From: Paenibacillus sp. W2I17
Lineage (GTDB): Bacteria > Bacillota > Bacilli > Paenibacillales > Paenibacillaceae
Direction: 5' to 3'
DNA: 64,000 nucleotides
Assembly (NCBI RefSeq): GCF_030815985.1
Contig: NZ_JAUSXM010000001.1
Span: 5,890,001 to 5,954,000, forward strand
This document shows, piece after piece, positions 47,353-55,989 of the stretch; within the stretch, counting starts at the first letter, position 1, and each line of letters begins with the position of its first letter. The notes beneath the pieces are model-generated. The model searched no databases and was not told where the DNA came from. It saw only the letters and a list, made by a program, of their open reading frames with translations. The translations under genes were made by a program, and so were the position numbers.

Positions 47353-48147
47353 ATGATCACATTGGTTCATTTTCAGACATGTTTGAGTGAATTTGCAGAG
47401 AAATTTGATAAGCTCGCGAGCAAGTATGATCATACGATTCAGCATAGTGCAGAGCTGGAGGCTGTGATCAATGACTACTCCCACTTTGTGACCGATCAGG
47501 ACAATAAGGCAGCCTGGGAACAGTTGGAGCATTCGGAGCTGGAAGAACTGGATTCGCTTGTGTGGGAGCTAAGAAATAAATCGGCCCAGTGTGTGGCGAT
47601 CATGGAGAAATATCGTGCATTGAAGTTAGAGAACGGGGATGTGCAGATTGCCGATTATTTCAAAAACATCGAAGAGTGTATCGATAAAGAATTTGGCAGC
47701 TTCCATGTCACCTCCGATTCCAGAGTGTTGTTGGTAGGCTCCGGTTCATTCCCTATGACACCTTTACTCATCGCCAAGCGAACAGGTGCACAGGTCGTAG
47801 GGATCGATATTGATGAAGAATCCATTAGACTCGGGCAGAAGGTGGTGGAGACGCTGGGCGCGGGTTTGAAGATTCGTTTGGAGTCAACATTGCTTGAAAA
47901 TCTGGAGTATACCAAGGAAGCAACACATATCATTTTCAGCTCTACCGTGGCCCCTAAATATGAGCTGCTTGATCAACTGCATGCCCTGACGAATGCGCAG
48001 GTGGTTGTAGCCATGAGATACGGTGATCAGTTGAAGTCCTTGTTCAATTATCCCATGAAAGAGACGGACAGCAGCAAGTGGAAGTTGGTGGATAAGATCC
48101 TGCGCCCGGATGATGTGTTCGATATTGCGTTGTACCAGAAAGCATAG
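47353..48147 (+). CDS. cntL: Nicotianamine synthase-like enzyme (CntL-like)
   Basis: This 264-residue protein has a helical N-terminal half and a SAM-binding Rossmann half: SRVLLVGSGSFPMTPLLIAKRTGAQVVGIDIDEESIRLGQKV, characteristic of nicotianamine synthases, with a later FSSTVAPKYELLDQL. CntL transfers one aminobutyrate unit from S-adenosylmethionine to histidine. ttgggggaaaagaa precedes ATG 47353. It lies between the racemase and the opine dehydrogenase, fixing its role in a His-aminobutyrate-ketoacid metallophore. Confidence 0.92.
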   Translation: MITLVHFQTCLSEFAEKFDKLASKYDHTIQHSAELEAVINDYSHFVTDQDNKAAWEQLEHSELEELDSLVWELRNKSAQCVAIMEKYRALKLENGDVQIADYFKNIEECIDKEFGSFHVTSDSRVLLVGSGSFPMTPLLIAKRTGAQVVGIDIDEESIRLGQKVVETLGAGLKIRLESTLLENLEYTKEATHIIFSSTVAPKYELLDQLHALTNAQVVVAMRYGDQLKSLFNYPMKETDSSKWKLVDKILRPDDVFDIALYQKA

Positions 48148-48213
48148 GTATGCAAGTGCATCCAAGTGCGTCCAAATGGATTACAGATTGAACTTTGAAT
48201 ATAGGAGGCATAT

Positions 48214-49500
48214 ATGAGCAATCTTCAGCGAATTCTGATACTCGGAACCGGACCTGTTTCCATTCAGCTTGCGGTAACACTCAAAGACCATCTCAACTGC
48301 TGTATAGGCATTGCGGGGAGACAATCGGTTCGTTCAGCATCGATTTTTTCAGCCCTTGAAGAGAGTAATCAACGTATTCAGGTTAGCATTCAAAATGAGA
48401 AACATCAATCGCTCGCAGGTGAGTGTTACGTTGATCATGTGTTCAAGGGATATGACACCATTGAGGGCGAATGGGACACAATCATTTTGGCTGTAACAAC
48501 GGATGCTTATATCGATGTATTGGAACAAATGAATGATGAATTCATCAAACAACTGAAATGTATCATTTTGATTTCTCCAACGTTTGGGTCGAATCGACTC
48601 GTGACCCATTATATGAGAGAGCGGAATGCAGAGCCGGAAGTGATCAGTTTCTCTACCTACCTTGGAGATACCCGTTGGATGCACGTACATCCGTCGAATC
48701 ATGTGATTACTACAGGGGTCAAAAAAAAGGTCTATGTCGGTTCCACTCGTTACCCGTCTGAACAGGTTAGTAAGCTACGCCAAGGTTATGAGCGTTTGGG
48801 TGTTGCGCTGGAAGTGATGCGATCCCCACTGGAGGCGGAAACGAGAAATATCTCGTTGTACGTGCATCCGCCCTTGTTCATGAATGACTTCTCATTAGAA
48901 GCCATCTTTGGAGCATCGGATACTCAGAAATACGTATACAAGATGTATCCTGAAGGTCCGATTACACAAGTTTTGATTCGGGATATGCGGGCGCAGTGGC
49001 AGGAGATTATGAATATTACGGACCGACTTGATATTCAGGGAGTCAACCTGCTCCAATTCATGACGGATGACAACTATCCGGTTCGATTAGAGAGTATATC
49101 ACGCCAGGATATCGAGAATTTCAATCAGCTGCAGGTCATTCATCAAGAGTATTTATTATACATACGGTACACCTCATTATTGATTGATCCATTCTCGGAA
49201 CCCGATTCGAAAGGGAAATATTTTGACTTTTCAGCAGTCCCATTCCGTAAAACGTTCATGAACCACGAAGGGGAGCTGGATATTCCCCGTATGCCCAAGG
49301 AAGATTACTACCGCATCAAAATCATTCAGGGCATTGCCAGACATCTTGATGTGAGCTGTCCAACCATTGATCAATTTATCGCCAGGTATGAGGCGAAGAT
49401 TCAGGAAGTGGCTGACGCACACCCGAATCAGCGCTTGTCCGATGCCTTTGTGATCCAATCCTTTGACGAGGATATCCGCATGATCTGCACCGGACTTTGA
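48214..49500 (+). CDS. cntM: Opine metallophore dehydrogenase (CntM-like)
   Basis: This 428-residue NAD(P)H-dependent dehydrogenase has an N-terminal Rossmann loop ILILGTGPVSIQLAV, IAGRQSVRS after the second strand (Arg favours NADPH), the central SPTFGSNRLVTHYM region, STYLGDTRW, and NISLYVHPPLFMNDFS. This is the staphylopine/pseudopaline dehydrogenase pattern. It condenses the CntL product with an alpha-keto acid: pyruvate gives staphylopine-type products, and 2-oxoglutarate gives pseudopaline- or bacillopaline-type products, the latter known from Paenibacillus. Which acid is used cannot be decided by eye. ataggaggcatat precedes ATG 48214. Confidence 0.92.
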   Translation: MSNLQRILILGTGPVSIQLAVTLKDHLNCCIGIAGRQSVRSASIFSALEESNQRIQVSIQNEKHQSLAGECYVDHVFKGYDTIEGEWDTIILAVTTDAYIDVLEQMNDEFIKQLKCIILISPTFGSNRLVTHYMRERNAEPEVISFSTYLGDTRWMHVHPSNHVITTGVKKKVYVGSTRYPSEQVSKLRQGYERLGVALEVMRSPLEAETRNISLYVHPPLFMNDFSLEAIFGASDTQKYVYKMYPEGPITQVLIRDMRAQWQEIMNITDRLDIQGVNLLQFMTDDNYPVRLESISRQDIENFNQLQVIHQEYLLYIRYTSLLIDPFSEPDSKGKYFDFSAVPFRKTFMNHEGELDIPRMPKEDYYRIKIIQGIARHLDVSCPTIDQFIARYEAKIQEVADAHPNQRLSDAFVIQSFDEDIRMICTGL

Positions 49501-49530
49501 GTAATAGGGTTAATTACATCTCAAATTAAT

Positions 49531-49712
49531 CAAGTTGAATCTGATGTTTACATCATAACGAAGAGTGCAGAACCAATCTGAAGAAGCGAAGCGGTCGCAT
49601 TTATCCCCGGATTTTCTCTTTGGAAAAGAGATCAATAAAATCTGGGGATAACAGCGATCGGAAGATGGTACTGCAATCGGAGTTGCCCGATGTAACCTAC
49701 AAGGTCTGCTTG
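49531..49712 (+). repeat. Intergenic hairpin element, copy 5 (short subtype, in the cnt operon)
   Basis: The left end is caagttgaatctgatgttta. The inside reads gaagagtgcagaaccaatct, agaagcgaagcgg, arms tatccccggattttc and aaaatctggggata with an inner ctctttggaaaagag hairpin, then cgatcggaagatggtactgc. The right terminal repeat is degenerate (cgatgtaacctac). It separates the biosynthetic genes cntKLM from the transport genes. Confidence 0.75.
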
Positions 49713-49738
49713 TAATTTCATCATCAGGAGGAAATGTT

Positions 49739-51367
49739 GTGAAAAAGGGTCTTACTTTTACATCCATACTATTGCTGGTGTCTGCCATTGCGCTGCTCGC
49801 CGGATGCGCTCAGAGCACAAAAGAGAAAGAGAGCGCCCAAACGGAGCCTGCCAATAGCCAGGTACAAACTGAACTTATCTATGCTTCTGCCAAAGATATT
49901 AATGATATGAACCCCCATCTGTACACGGGTTCCATGCCTGCACAAGGGATGGTATACGAGTCACTGGTGGAAAACACGCCTGACGGGATCAAGCCATTGC
50001 TGGCTGAATCATGGGATATCTCCGAGGATGGCAAGACGTATACTTTTCATCTGCGACAAGATGTGAAATTCCATGATGGAGAGTCGTTCAACGCAGAGGC
50101 AGTTAAACAAAATATCGATGCAGTACAGGCGAATGCCGAAAAACATGCCTGGATCAAGCTGTCTACCAAAATCACGAGTGTAAAGGTAATCGATGAGCAT
50201 ACGGTGGAGCTAACGCTGTCGGAAGCCTATTATCCGGCACTAGTGGAATTGTCCATGACAAGACCTTACGTCTTCATATCACCCAAGGATTTCAAGGATG
50301 GCGGAACCAAAGACGGAGTAAGTGGTTTCCACGGCACAGGACCTTACAAGCTTACTGCTCATAAAGTCGAAGAGAATGCCACGTTTGAAGCCAATGAAGA
50401 CTATTGGGGTGGTGCACCTGCAATCAAGAAGATCACATCCAAGGTTCTTCCGGCAGGTGAAACGACATTCCTGGCATTGCAAAAGGGAGAGATCAACTTT
50501 GTGTTCACCGATGACCGGGGAGCAGATAGTATCGATGTGGAGGCCATGGACCAATTGGCTGAATCCGGTGATTATCAAGTGGTTCGAAGTGAAGCGATGA
50601 ATACCAATATGATCGTAGCCAATAGCAGTCGCGAGAATAGTCCGGTTCAGGAAACGGCAGTGCGGGAAGCGTTATGGGTGGGCATTGATCGGGAAACGAT
50701 CAGTAAAGATATTTTCAACGGAACGCAGACTGTAGCGGACACGCTATTTTCAGCCAATGTCAATTACGCCAAGGTAGACCTTAAGAAACGGGAGTATGAT
50801 CCGGAATTGGCTAAAAATCTTCTGGACCAAGCTGGCTGGACATTGGCAGATGGTGAAGGTGTGAGAACGAAGAACGGTCAGCCTTTAGCCATGAAATTAT
50901 ACTATGACAGCAACTCGTCTTCACAGAAAATACAGGCCGAAATGATTCAGTATTCCATGAAAGAATTGGGGATTCAGCTTGAAATATTGGGCGAAGAGTC
51001 CACTTCCATTGCGAATCGGAGAGCTACCGGGGAATATGATCTGCTCTTTAATCAAACCTGGGGATTGGCCTATGATCCACAGAGTACCATTGCTGCATTT
51101 ACATCAGATTCGGCATACAAGCATACAACAAGCGGAATTGCCCAAGCAGATGAACTGTACAAAAAAATCGATGAGGTCATGGTTTCCACGGATGAGGCTT
51201 CACGCCAATCCCTGTATGCCGACATTATGAAGATCGTCCATGATGAAGCGTTGTTCATCCCGATTACCAACGGACGTGTCACCGTAGTCGCTCCCGAGAA
51301 TCTTAATGGAATCTCATTTAAGCAGACCCAATATGAACTGCCATTTGAACAAATGAATTTTAAATAG
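49739..51367 (+). CDS. cntA: Metallophore ABC transporter substrate-binding lipoprotein (CntA-like)
   Basis: This 542-residue family-5 solute-binding protein has a lipoprotein signal ending LLAGCAQS (Cys about 22). NikA/OppA-family blocks follow: ELIYASAKDINDMNPHLYTGS, ESWDISEDGKTYTFHLRQDVKFHDG, FNAEAVKQNIDAV, GTGPYKLTAHKVEENATFEANEDYWGG. CntA captures the metal-loaded metallophore outside the membrane. The GTG start at 49739 is fixed by catcaggaggaaatgtt. It is the first transport gene of the operon, directly after repeat copy 5. Confidence 0.9.
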   Translation: MKKGLTFTSILLLVSAIALLAGCAQSTKEKESAQTEPANSQVQTELIYASAKDINDMNPHLYTGSMPAQGMVYESLVENTPDGIKPLLAESWDISEDGKTYTFHLRQDVKFHDGESFNAEAVKQNIDAVQANAEKHAWIKLSTKITSVKVIDEHTVELTLSEAYYPALVELSMTRPYVFISPKDFKDGGTKDGVSGFHGTGPYKLTAHKVEENATFEANEDYWGGAPAIKKITSKVLPAGETTFLALQKGEINFVFTDDRGADSIDVEAMDQLAESGDYQVVRSEAMNTNMIVANSSRENSPVQETAVREALWVGIDRETISKDIFNGTQTVADTLFSANVNYAKVDLKKREYDPELAKNLLDQAGWTLADGEGVRTKNGQPLAMKLYYDSNSSSQKIQAEMIQYSMKELGIQLEILGEESTSIANRRATGEYDLLFNQTWGLAYDPQSTIAAFTSDSAYKHTTSGIAQADELYKKIDEVMVSTDEASRQSLYADIMKIVHDEALFIPITNGRVTVVAPENLNGISFKQTQYELPFEQMNFK

Positions 51368-51380
51368 AGCGGAGATGGAT

Positions 51381-52313
51381 ATGGGAAGTTATATCGTCAA
51401 AAGGATTCTGTTAACCATCCCTTTACTGATTATCATTTCATTTATAACGTTTGTTCTGATTAATCTATCTCCCTTGGACCCGGCGGTTGTTGTGTTACAG
51501 GCACAGGAAGTTCCGCAGATCACAGAGGAATTAATTGCCCAGACCAACAAGGCATTGGGGTTTGATCAGCCGTTCATGATCCAGTATGTGAACTGGATTA
51601 GGGCTGTTTTGCAGTTGGACTTCGGCAACTCATATGTATCGGGTGAACCGGTGTGGTCTCTGATGGGGCCGGCTTTTATGAACACATTGAAGTTAACGCT
51701 TGTCTCATCGGTATTCATTATTGCGCTGTCCATTCTGCTGGGTGTGATCTGTGCCATGAGAGAAGGCACGCTGCTGGATCGATCGGTCAGAGGTACTTCC
51801 TTTTTCCTTACCGCCATGCCATCCTACTGGCTTGCAGCCATGATGATCTGGTATTTTTCCGTCAAGCTGGACCTGTTACCTACCAGCGGCATGGACTCGT
51901 ATCGAAGCTACATTCTACCGGTGATTGTAATCACGGTGAGTTATACGGGCATTTACTTCCGAACGGTTCGAAGTTCCATGCTGAGCAATATGAATGAGGA
52001 CTATGTGTTATATGCACGGGCAAGTGGTTTGAGTGAGAAGAAAGTTACCCTGCATATTCTGAGAAATTCATTACAGGTGGCTGTGTCCATCTTTTGTATG
52101 GCGATCCCGATCGTGTTGGGCAGTACGGTAGTCATCGAAAATGTATTTGCCTGGCCGGGGCTCGGGAGGCTCAGCGTGAAATCCATTTTAAGCAGGGATT
52201 TTCCGATTATTCAGGCGTATGTTCTGATGTTGGCTGTCACCTTTGTCTTGTTTAACACGTTATCCGACATCATTAATGCGGCGATGAATCCCCGTTTGAG
52301 AAAGGAATTCTGA
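51381..52313 (+). CDS. cntB: Metallophore ABC transporter permease (CntB-like)
   Basis: This 310-residue OppB/NikB-type permease has an N-terminal helix (ILLTIPLLIIISFITFVLINLSP), then QTNKALGFDQPFMIQYVNW and LDFGNSYVSGEPV. The transport core includes the EAA loop YARASGLSEKKVTLHILRNSL and the end DIINAAMNPRLRKEF. About six membrane helices are present. ATG 51381 is preferred over 51375 because gcggag lies six bases before it. The TGA overlaps the cntC ATG. Confidence 0.9.
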   Translation: MGSYIVKRILLTIPLLIIISFITFVLINLSPLDPAVVVLQAQEVPQITEELIAQTNKALGFDQPFMIQYVNWIRAVLQLDFGNSYVSGEPVWSLMGPAFMNTLKLTLVSSVFIIALSILLGVICAMREGTLLDRSVRGTSFFLTAMPSYWLAAMMIWYFSVKLDLLPTSGMDSYRSYILPVIVITVSYTGIYFRTVRSSMLSNMNEDYVLYARASGLSEKKVTLHILRNSLQVAVSIFCMAIPIVLGSTVVIENVFAWPGLGRLSVKSILSRDFPIIQAYVLMLAVTFVLFNTLSDIINAAMNPRLRKEF

Positions 52314-53209
52314 TGCGAATATTGAAAAATCTGCGCAAAGACAAGCTTGCGTTGACCTCTTTGATGGTAATTATCGTCATGATTATAGCGGGCATTTTCG
52401 CCCCTCTTATTGCGCCGCATGATCCTGGACAAGTGAATATGAAGCTTCGTTATGCCTCCTCATCCTGGGAGTATCTATTAGGCAATGATCATCTGGGCAG
52501 ATGTGTATTATCCCGGCTTATCTATGGTATCCGTCCAAGTGTGTTATGGGTTCTGGTTGCGTTAAGTCTGTCTGTTCTGATCGGGGCCATTGTTGGATTC
52601 ATCGCAGGGTACTTCAAGGGGAAAGTGGATGCATGGATCATGAGAGTCTGTGACATTATGCTGTCTTTTCCCGGATACGTAATGACACTGGCGGTGGTTG
52701 GCATTCTGGGTGCAGGACTGGAGAATATTTTGATTGCCTTTGTGTGGATGAAATGGGCGTGGTTTGCCCGCGTTATTCGAACGTCTGTGATGCAATTCTC
52801 CGATATGGATTATGTGAAATTCGCCAAAGCCTCCGGCACACTCAATCTGAGAATTATAACCAAACATATTGTTCCGGTTACCTTTGCCGATATTGCTGTC
52901 ATTGCCAGTGGTTCCATGTGTTCGATGATGTTGCAGATCTCCGGCCTTTCCTTTCTGGGGCTTGGAATCCAGGCTCCGCATGCGGAGTGGGGGATGATGC
53001 TCAATGAGGCGAGGGAAGTCATGTTCTCCAGACCTGAATTGATGTTGGCACCAGGCCTGGCCATTGTGGTGGTGGTGTCTGCTTTTAATTTTTTATCGGA
53101 TGCCCTTCAAGTGGCTCTGGACCCCAAATTGATGACCTCTCAAGGTAAGTCTGACAAGTCTTACGAAAGTGAGGTGAGAAAGACGGCTTATGAATATAGT
53201 CGAGGTTGA
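52313..53209 (+). CDS. cntC: Metallophore ABC transporter permease (CntC-like)
   Basis: This 298-residue OppC/NikC-type permease has an N-terminal helix (LTSLMVIIVMIIAGIFAPLI) followed by PHDPGQVNMKLRYASSSWEY and LGNDHLGRCVLSRLIYGIR. The EAA loop is KFAKASGTLNLRIITKHIVP, and the SGLSFLGLGIQAPHAEWGMML block is diagnostic. The C-terminus extends past the usual LDPKL end by about 25 polar residues, within which the cntD start lies (20-base overlap). It forms the membrane channel with CntB. Confidence 0.9.
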   Translation: MRILKNLRKDKLALTSLMVIIVMIIAGIFAPLIAPHDPGQVNMKLRYASSSWEYLLGNDHLGRCVLSRLIYGIRPSVLWVLVALSLSVLIGAIVGFIAGYFKGKVDAWIMRVCDIMLSFPGYVMTLAVVGILGAGLENILIAFVWMKWAWFARVIRTSVMQFSDMDYVKFAKASGTLNLRIITKHIVPVTFADIAVIASGSMCSMMLQISGLSFLGLGIQAPHAEWGMMLNEAREVMFSRPELMLAPGLAIVVVVSAFNFLSDALQVALDPKLMTSQGKSDKSYESEVRKTAYEYSRG

Positions 53210-53999
53210 ACATTTGAAAGTATGGGATACCAATACAGGCAAAGTGATCATTCATAACAGTTCATTCGAAGTTAAGCAGGGAAGCTGTATGGCCATTGTG
53301 GGGGAAAGTGGTAGCGGGAAGTCCGTTACGTGCAGGGCTATTATGCGACTGAACAAGCCATGGATTCGCCAATCGGGCACAATGTTATTTCAGGGCGAAG
53401 ACCTGAACCAGCTTTCGGAACCGGAGATGCGGCGTAAGCGGGGCAAGCATCTGTGTATGATTTTGCAGAATGGAATGAGTGCATTTGATCCCTCCTGTGT
53501 CATTGGTGTCCATATTGGGGAGACGCTTCAGCAGCATTTTGGCTGGAACACCCGCGAGATTGAACGGAAAATCATCAATGCTATGGAAAGCGTCATGCTC
53601 AGACATCCGCGCGAGATTCTGAATCAATATCCATATCAGCTGTCCGGTGGGATGCTGCAACGAATCATGATTGCACTGGCATTGGTGCTTGAGCCCGATC
53701 TCATTATTGCGGATGAGCCAACAACGGCGCTGGATACGATCTCCCAATATGAAGTGGTGGAGCAATTGATTCAATTACGCGAACGCATGGGCTGTTCCAT
53801 GATGTTCATCTCCCATGATCTCGGCGTCGTTCAGAAGATTGCAGATGACGTGATGGTCATGAAAGACGGCAAGATCGTCGAGCGCGGCAGCATGCATTCT
53901 GTTTTGACAGAGCCGGAGCATGCTTATACGCAGTATCTGGTCTCTACCCGGTTGGAGCTGAGCAATCATTTTAAGGCGTTGATGCAGGAGGACTCATAG
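53190..53999 (+). CDS. cntD: Metallophore ABC transporter ATPase (CntD-like)
   Basis: This 269-residue ABC ATPase of the OppD/DppD class has Walker A GESGSGKSV, Q-loop ILQNGMSAFDPS, signature LSGGMLQR, Walker B LIIADEPTTALD and switch MFISHDLGVV. The usual iron-sulfur Cys cluster of many OppD/DppD C-termini is not evident, and the C-terminal extension is short. It works with CntF as a heterodimeric motor for CntBC. The gene start overlaps cntC, and cntF starts immediately after its stop. Confidence 0.9.
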   Translation: MNIVEVEHLKVWDTNTGKVIIHNSSFEVKQGSCMAIVGESGSGKSVTCRAIMRLNKPWIRQSGTMLFQGEDLNQLSEPEMRRKRGKHLCMILQNGMSAFDPSCVIGVHIGETLQQHFGWNTREIERKIINAMESVMLRHPREILNQYPYQLSGGMLQRIMIALALVLEPDLIIADEPTTALDTISQYEVVEQLIQLRERMGCSMMFISHDLGVVQKIADDVMVMKDGKIVERGSMHSVLTEPEHAYTQYLVSTRLELSNHFKALMQEDS

Positions 54000-54752
54000 A
54001 TGCTAAAGGTGGAAGGTATCGAAAAATCATATAACCAAGGCGGACTGTTCTCCAAGCACAGACAACAAGTTTTGAAACAAGTTACCTTTGAATGCCGGCC
54101 TGGCGAATGTCTGGGCATCATCGGTGAAAGTGGAAGCGGCAAATCGACGTTGGGCCGTCTGATCCTCGGCATTGAACGCCCGGATCGTGGAACGATCTCG
54201 CTCGATGGTAAAGACGTACAGGATCGACGTGTACGGATGGGTAACCTTAGCGCCGTTTTTCAAAATTATACGTCATCCATCAATCCATTTCTTAATGTGG
54301 AAGCTGCCATTATGGAACCTATGCAAGCGCAGCAGAAGCTGCGGAAGGATCAGGGCAACTCAGAAAAGGTGGATCTGTTGCTGAACCAAGTTGGACTGGA
54401 CCCTTCCTATAGATCCAAATATCCGCATGAACTATCCGGCGGGGAGGCTCAGAGAGTGTGCATAGCCAGGGCCATCTCCACCGCTCCCAAATGCATCGTG
54501 TTTGATGAAGCGATCAGTTCACTGGACGTGTCTGTTCAGATTCAGGTACTGCAATTGTTGAAAGAGCTTAAGGAAATCTACAAGCTGAGCTATGTCTTTA
54601 TCACGCATGATATACAGGCGGCAGCTTATATCTGTGACAGGGTTATCATTTTCAGAGAGGGTCAGATTGAAGAGATCGTTCCTATTGAGCAGCTAAAGGA
54701 TGTTCAGTCAGACTATGCGAAGAAATTATTGAAGCATTTAATTACATTTTAG
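54000..54752 (+). CDS. cntF: Metallophore ABC transporter ATPase (CntF-like)
   Basis: This 250-residue ABC ATPase of the OppF/DppF class has Walker A GESGSGKSTLGR, Q-loop VFQNYTSSINPF, signature LSGGEAQRVCIARAI, Walker B CIVFDEAISSLDVS and switch VFITHDI. The Walker B Glu and D-loop are intact. The ribosome binding site atgcaggaggactcat lies within the end of cntD, showing tight coupling. It completes the ABCDF importer. Confidence 0.9.
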   Translation: MLKVEGIEKSYNQGGLFSKHRQQVLKQVTFECRPGECLGIIGESGSGKSTLGRLILGIERPDRGTISLDGKDVQDRRVRMGNLSAVFQNYTSSINPFLNVEAAIMEPMQAQQKLRKDQGNSEKVDLLLNQVGLDPSYRSKYPHELSGGEAQRVCIARAISTAPKCIVFDEAISSLDVSVQIQVLQLLKELKEIYKLSYVFITHDIQAAAYICDRVIIFREGQIEEIVPIEQLKDVQSDYAKKLLKHLITF

Positions 54753-54766
54753 GGGGAACACCCATT

Positions 54767-55960
54767 GTGAGTGGAGCGATGTCTTGGCCTTTTCTGCGCT
54801 TGTACATATTAGTTCTTCTATATTTCAGTGCCAATGCCATTCTTAACGTGATCATCCCATTACAAGGGGAGTCCTTGGGTGCGAGCGGTACAACGATTGG
54901 ACTGATCATGGGCGCTTATATGTTCACAACGATGTTCTTCAGACCCTGGGCAGGTCGGATTATTCAAAAGCATGGTCCGATTAAGATATTGCGTCTAATT
55001 CTGATTATCAATGGATTTGCGCTGATTTTATATACCTTTACGGGACTCGGCGGTTATTTGGTTGCTCGTATTTTACAAGGTGTATCGACAGCGTTTTTCT
55101 CCATGGCCTTGCAGATTGGCATTATTGATGCACTTCCGGAGAAAGATCGGTCACAGGGAATTTCGTATTATTCGCTGTTCAGTTATATACCGGGGATCGT
55201 GGGGCCTGTTATCGCGTTAGGAATCTGGCAGACGGGTGGTATGGATTATTTTACAGTGGTTCTGATCGGCATTGCCGTCTGTACGGGCGTCTTCGGATAT
55301 ACCGCCAAAATGGAACCAAACAAGGAGCAACCTGCTGAGAATCTTTCGGAGCAGAACGTGAGTATGTGGGAATCCTTTGCTCAGTTGGTGAAAAATCCGT
55401 TTCTGTTTCGATGCAGTGTATTGATGCTTGTGGCTTCCGTTGTATTTGGTGCAATTACGACCTTTATTCCGCTGTATGCGAGCCAAGTACCCAATGGGAA
55501 TGCGGGTGTGTATCTGATGCTTCAGGCAGGAACGGTGGTGCTGGCTCGAATTATGCTCCGAAAAAGGATTCCTTCCGATGGCAGTTGGCATTCTCCTTTC
55601 ATCATGGGCACCATGTGTCTGCTCGCCGTAGCTGCGCAATGTGTCAGTTTTGCCGTGACAGGCGGAGTGGTCTTTTTCTATGTGGGTGCTGTGTGCATGG
55701 GAATCGGTCAGGCGATCCTGTATCCGACACTCACGACCTATTTATCTTTTGTATTGCCTAAACTGAACCGGAACGTCCTGATCGGGTTATTTATCGCGAT
55801 GGCGGATCTGGGTATTTCTCTGGGTGGGGTAATTATGGGACCCGTCGCTGACTTCTCTTCCTATTCATTTATGTACATGATGTGTGCTATCCTAGGAGCG
55901 GTAATGATCGTTTTTGCCTATGAACGGCGGAGACCCGTGACAGGTACATCTGTGAGTTGA
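54767..55960 (+). CDS. cntE: MFS metallophore exporter (CntE-like), first copy
   Basis: This 397-residue major facilitator protein has twelve predicted membrane segments. The N-terminal half shows GLIMGAYMFTTMFFRPWAGRI, corresponding to MFS motif A, and the C-terminal half ends with LGVIMGPVADFSSYSF-like sequence. In staphylococci CntE exports freshly made staphylopine. The GTG start at 54767 follows agggggaacacccatt. The next gene is a close paralogue that overlaps this gene's end if its most upstream start is used. Position after cntF matches the staphylococcal gene order. Confidence 0.87.
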   Translation: MSGAMSWPFLRLYILVLLYFSANAILNVIIPLQGESLGASGTTIGLIMGAYMFTTMFFRPWAGRIIQKHGPIKILRLILIINGFALILYTFTGLGGYLVARILQGVSTAFFSMALQIGIIDALPEKDRSQGISYYSLFSYIPGIVGPVIALGIWQTGGMDYFTVVLIGIAVCTGVFGYTAKMEPNKEQPAENLSEQNVSMWESFAQLVKNPFLFRCSVLMLVASVVFGAITTFIPLYASQVPNGNAGVYLMLQAGTVVLARIMLRKRIPSDGSWHSPFIMGTMCLLAVAAQCVSFAVTGGVVFFYVGAVCMGIGQAILYPTLTTYLSFVLPKLNRNVLIGLFIAMADLGISLGGVIMGPVADFSSYSFMYMMCAILGAVMIVFAYERRRPVTGTSVS

Positions 55961-55989
55961 CGGCCAGAAGAGAAAGTGGTGACGAACGT

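Noticed and set aside
53190..54752. Calling the cntABCDF genes a nickel or oligopeptide transporter
   Set aside because: Family level is the same, but linkage to cntKLM and a Zur box makes metallophore import the better reading.
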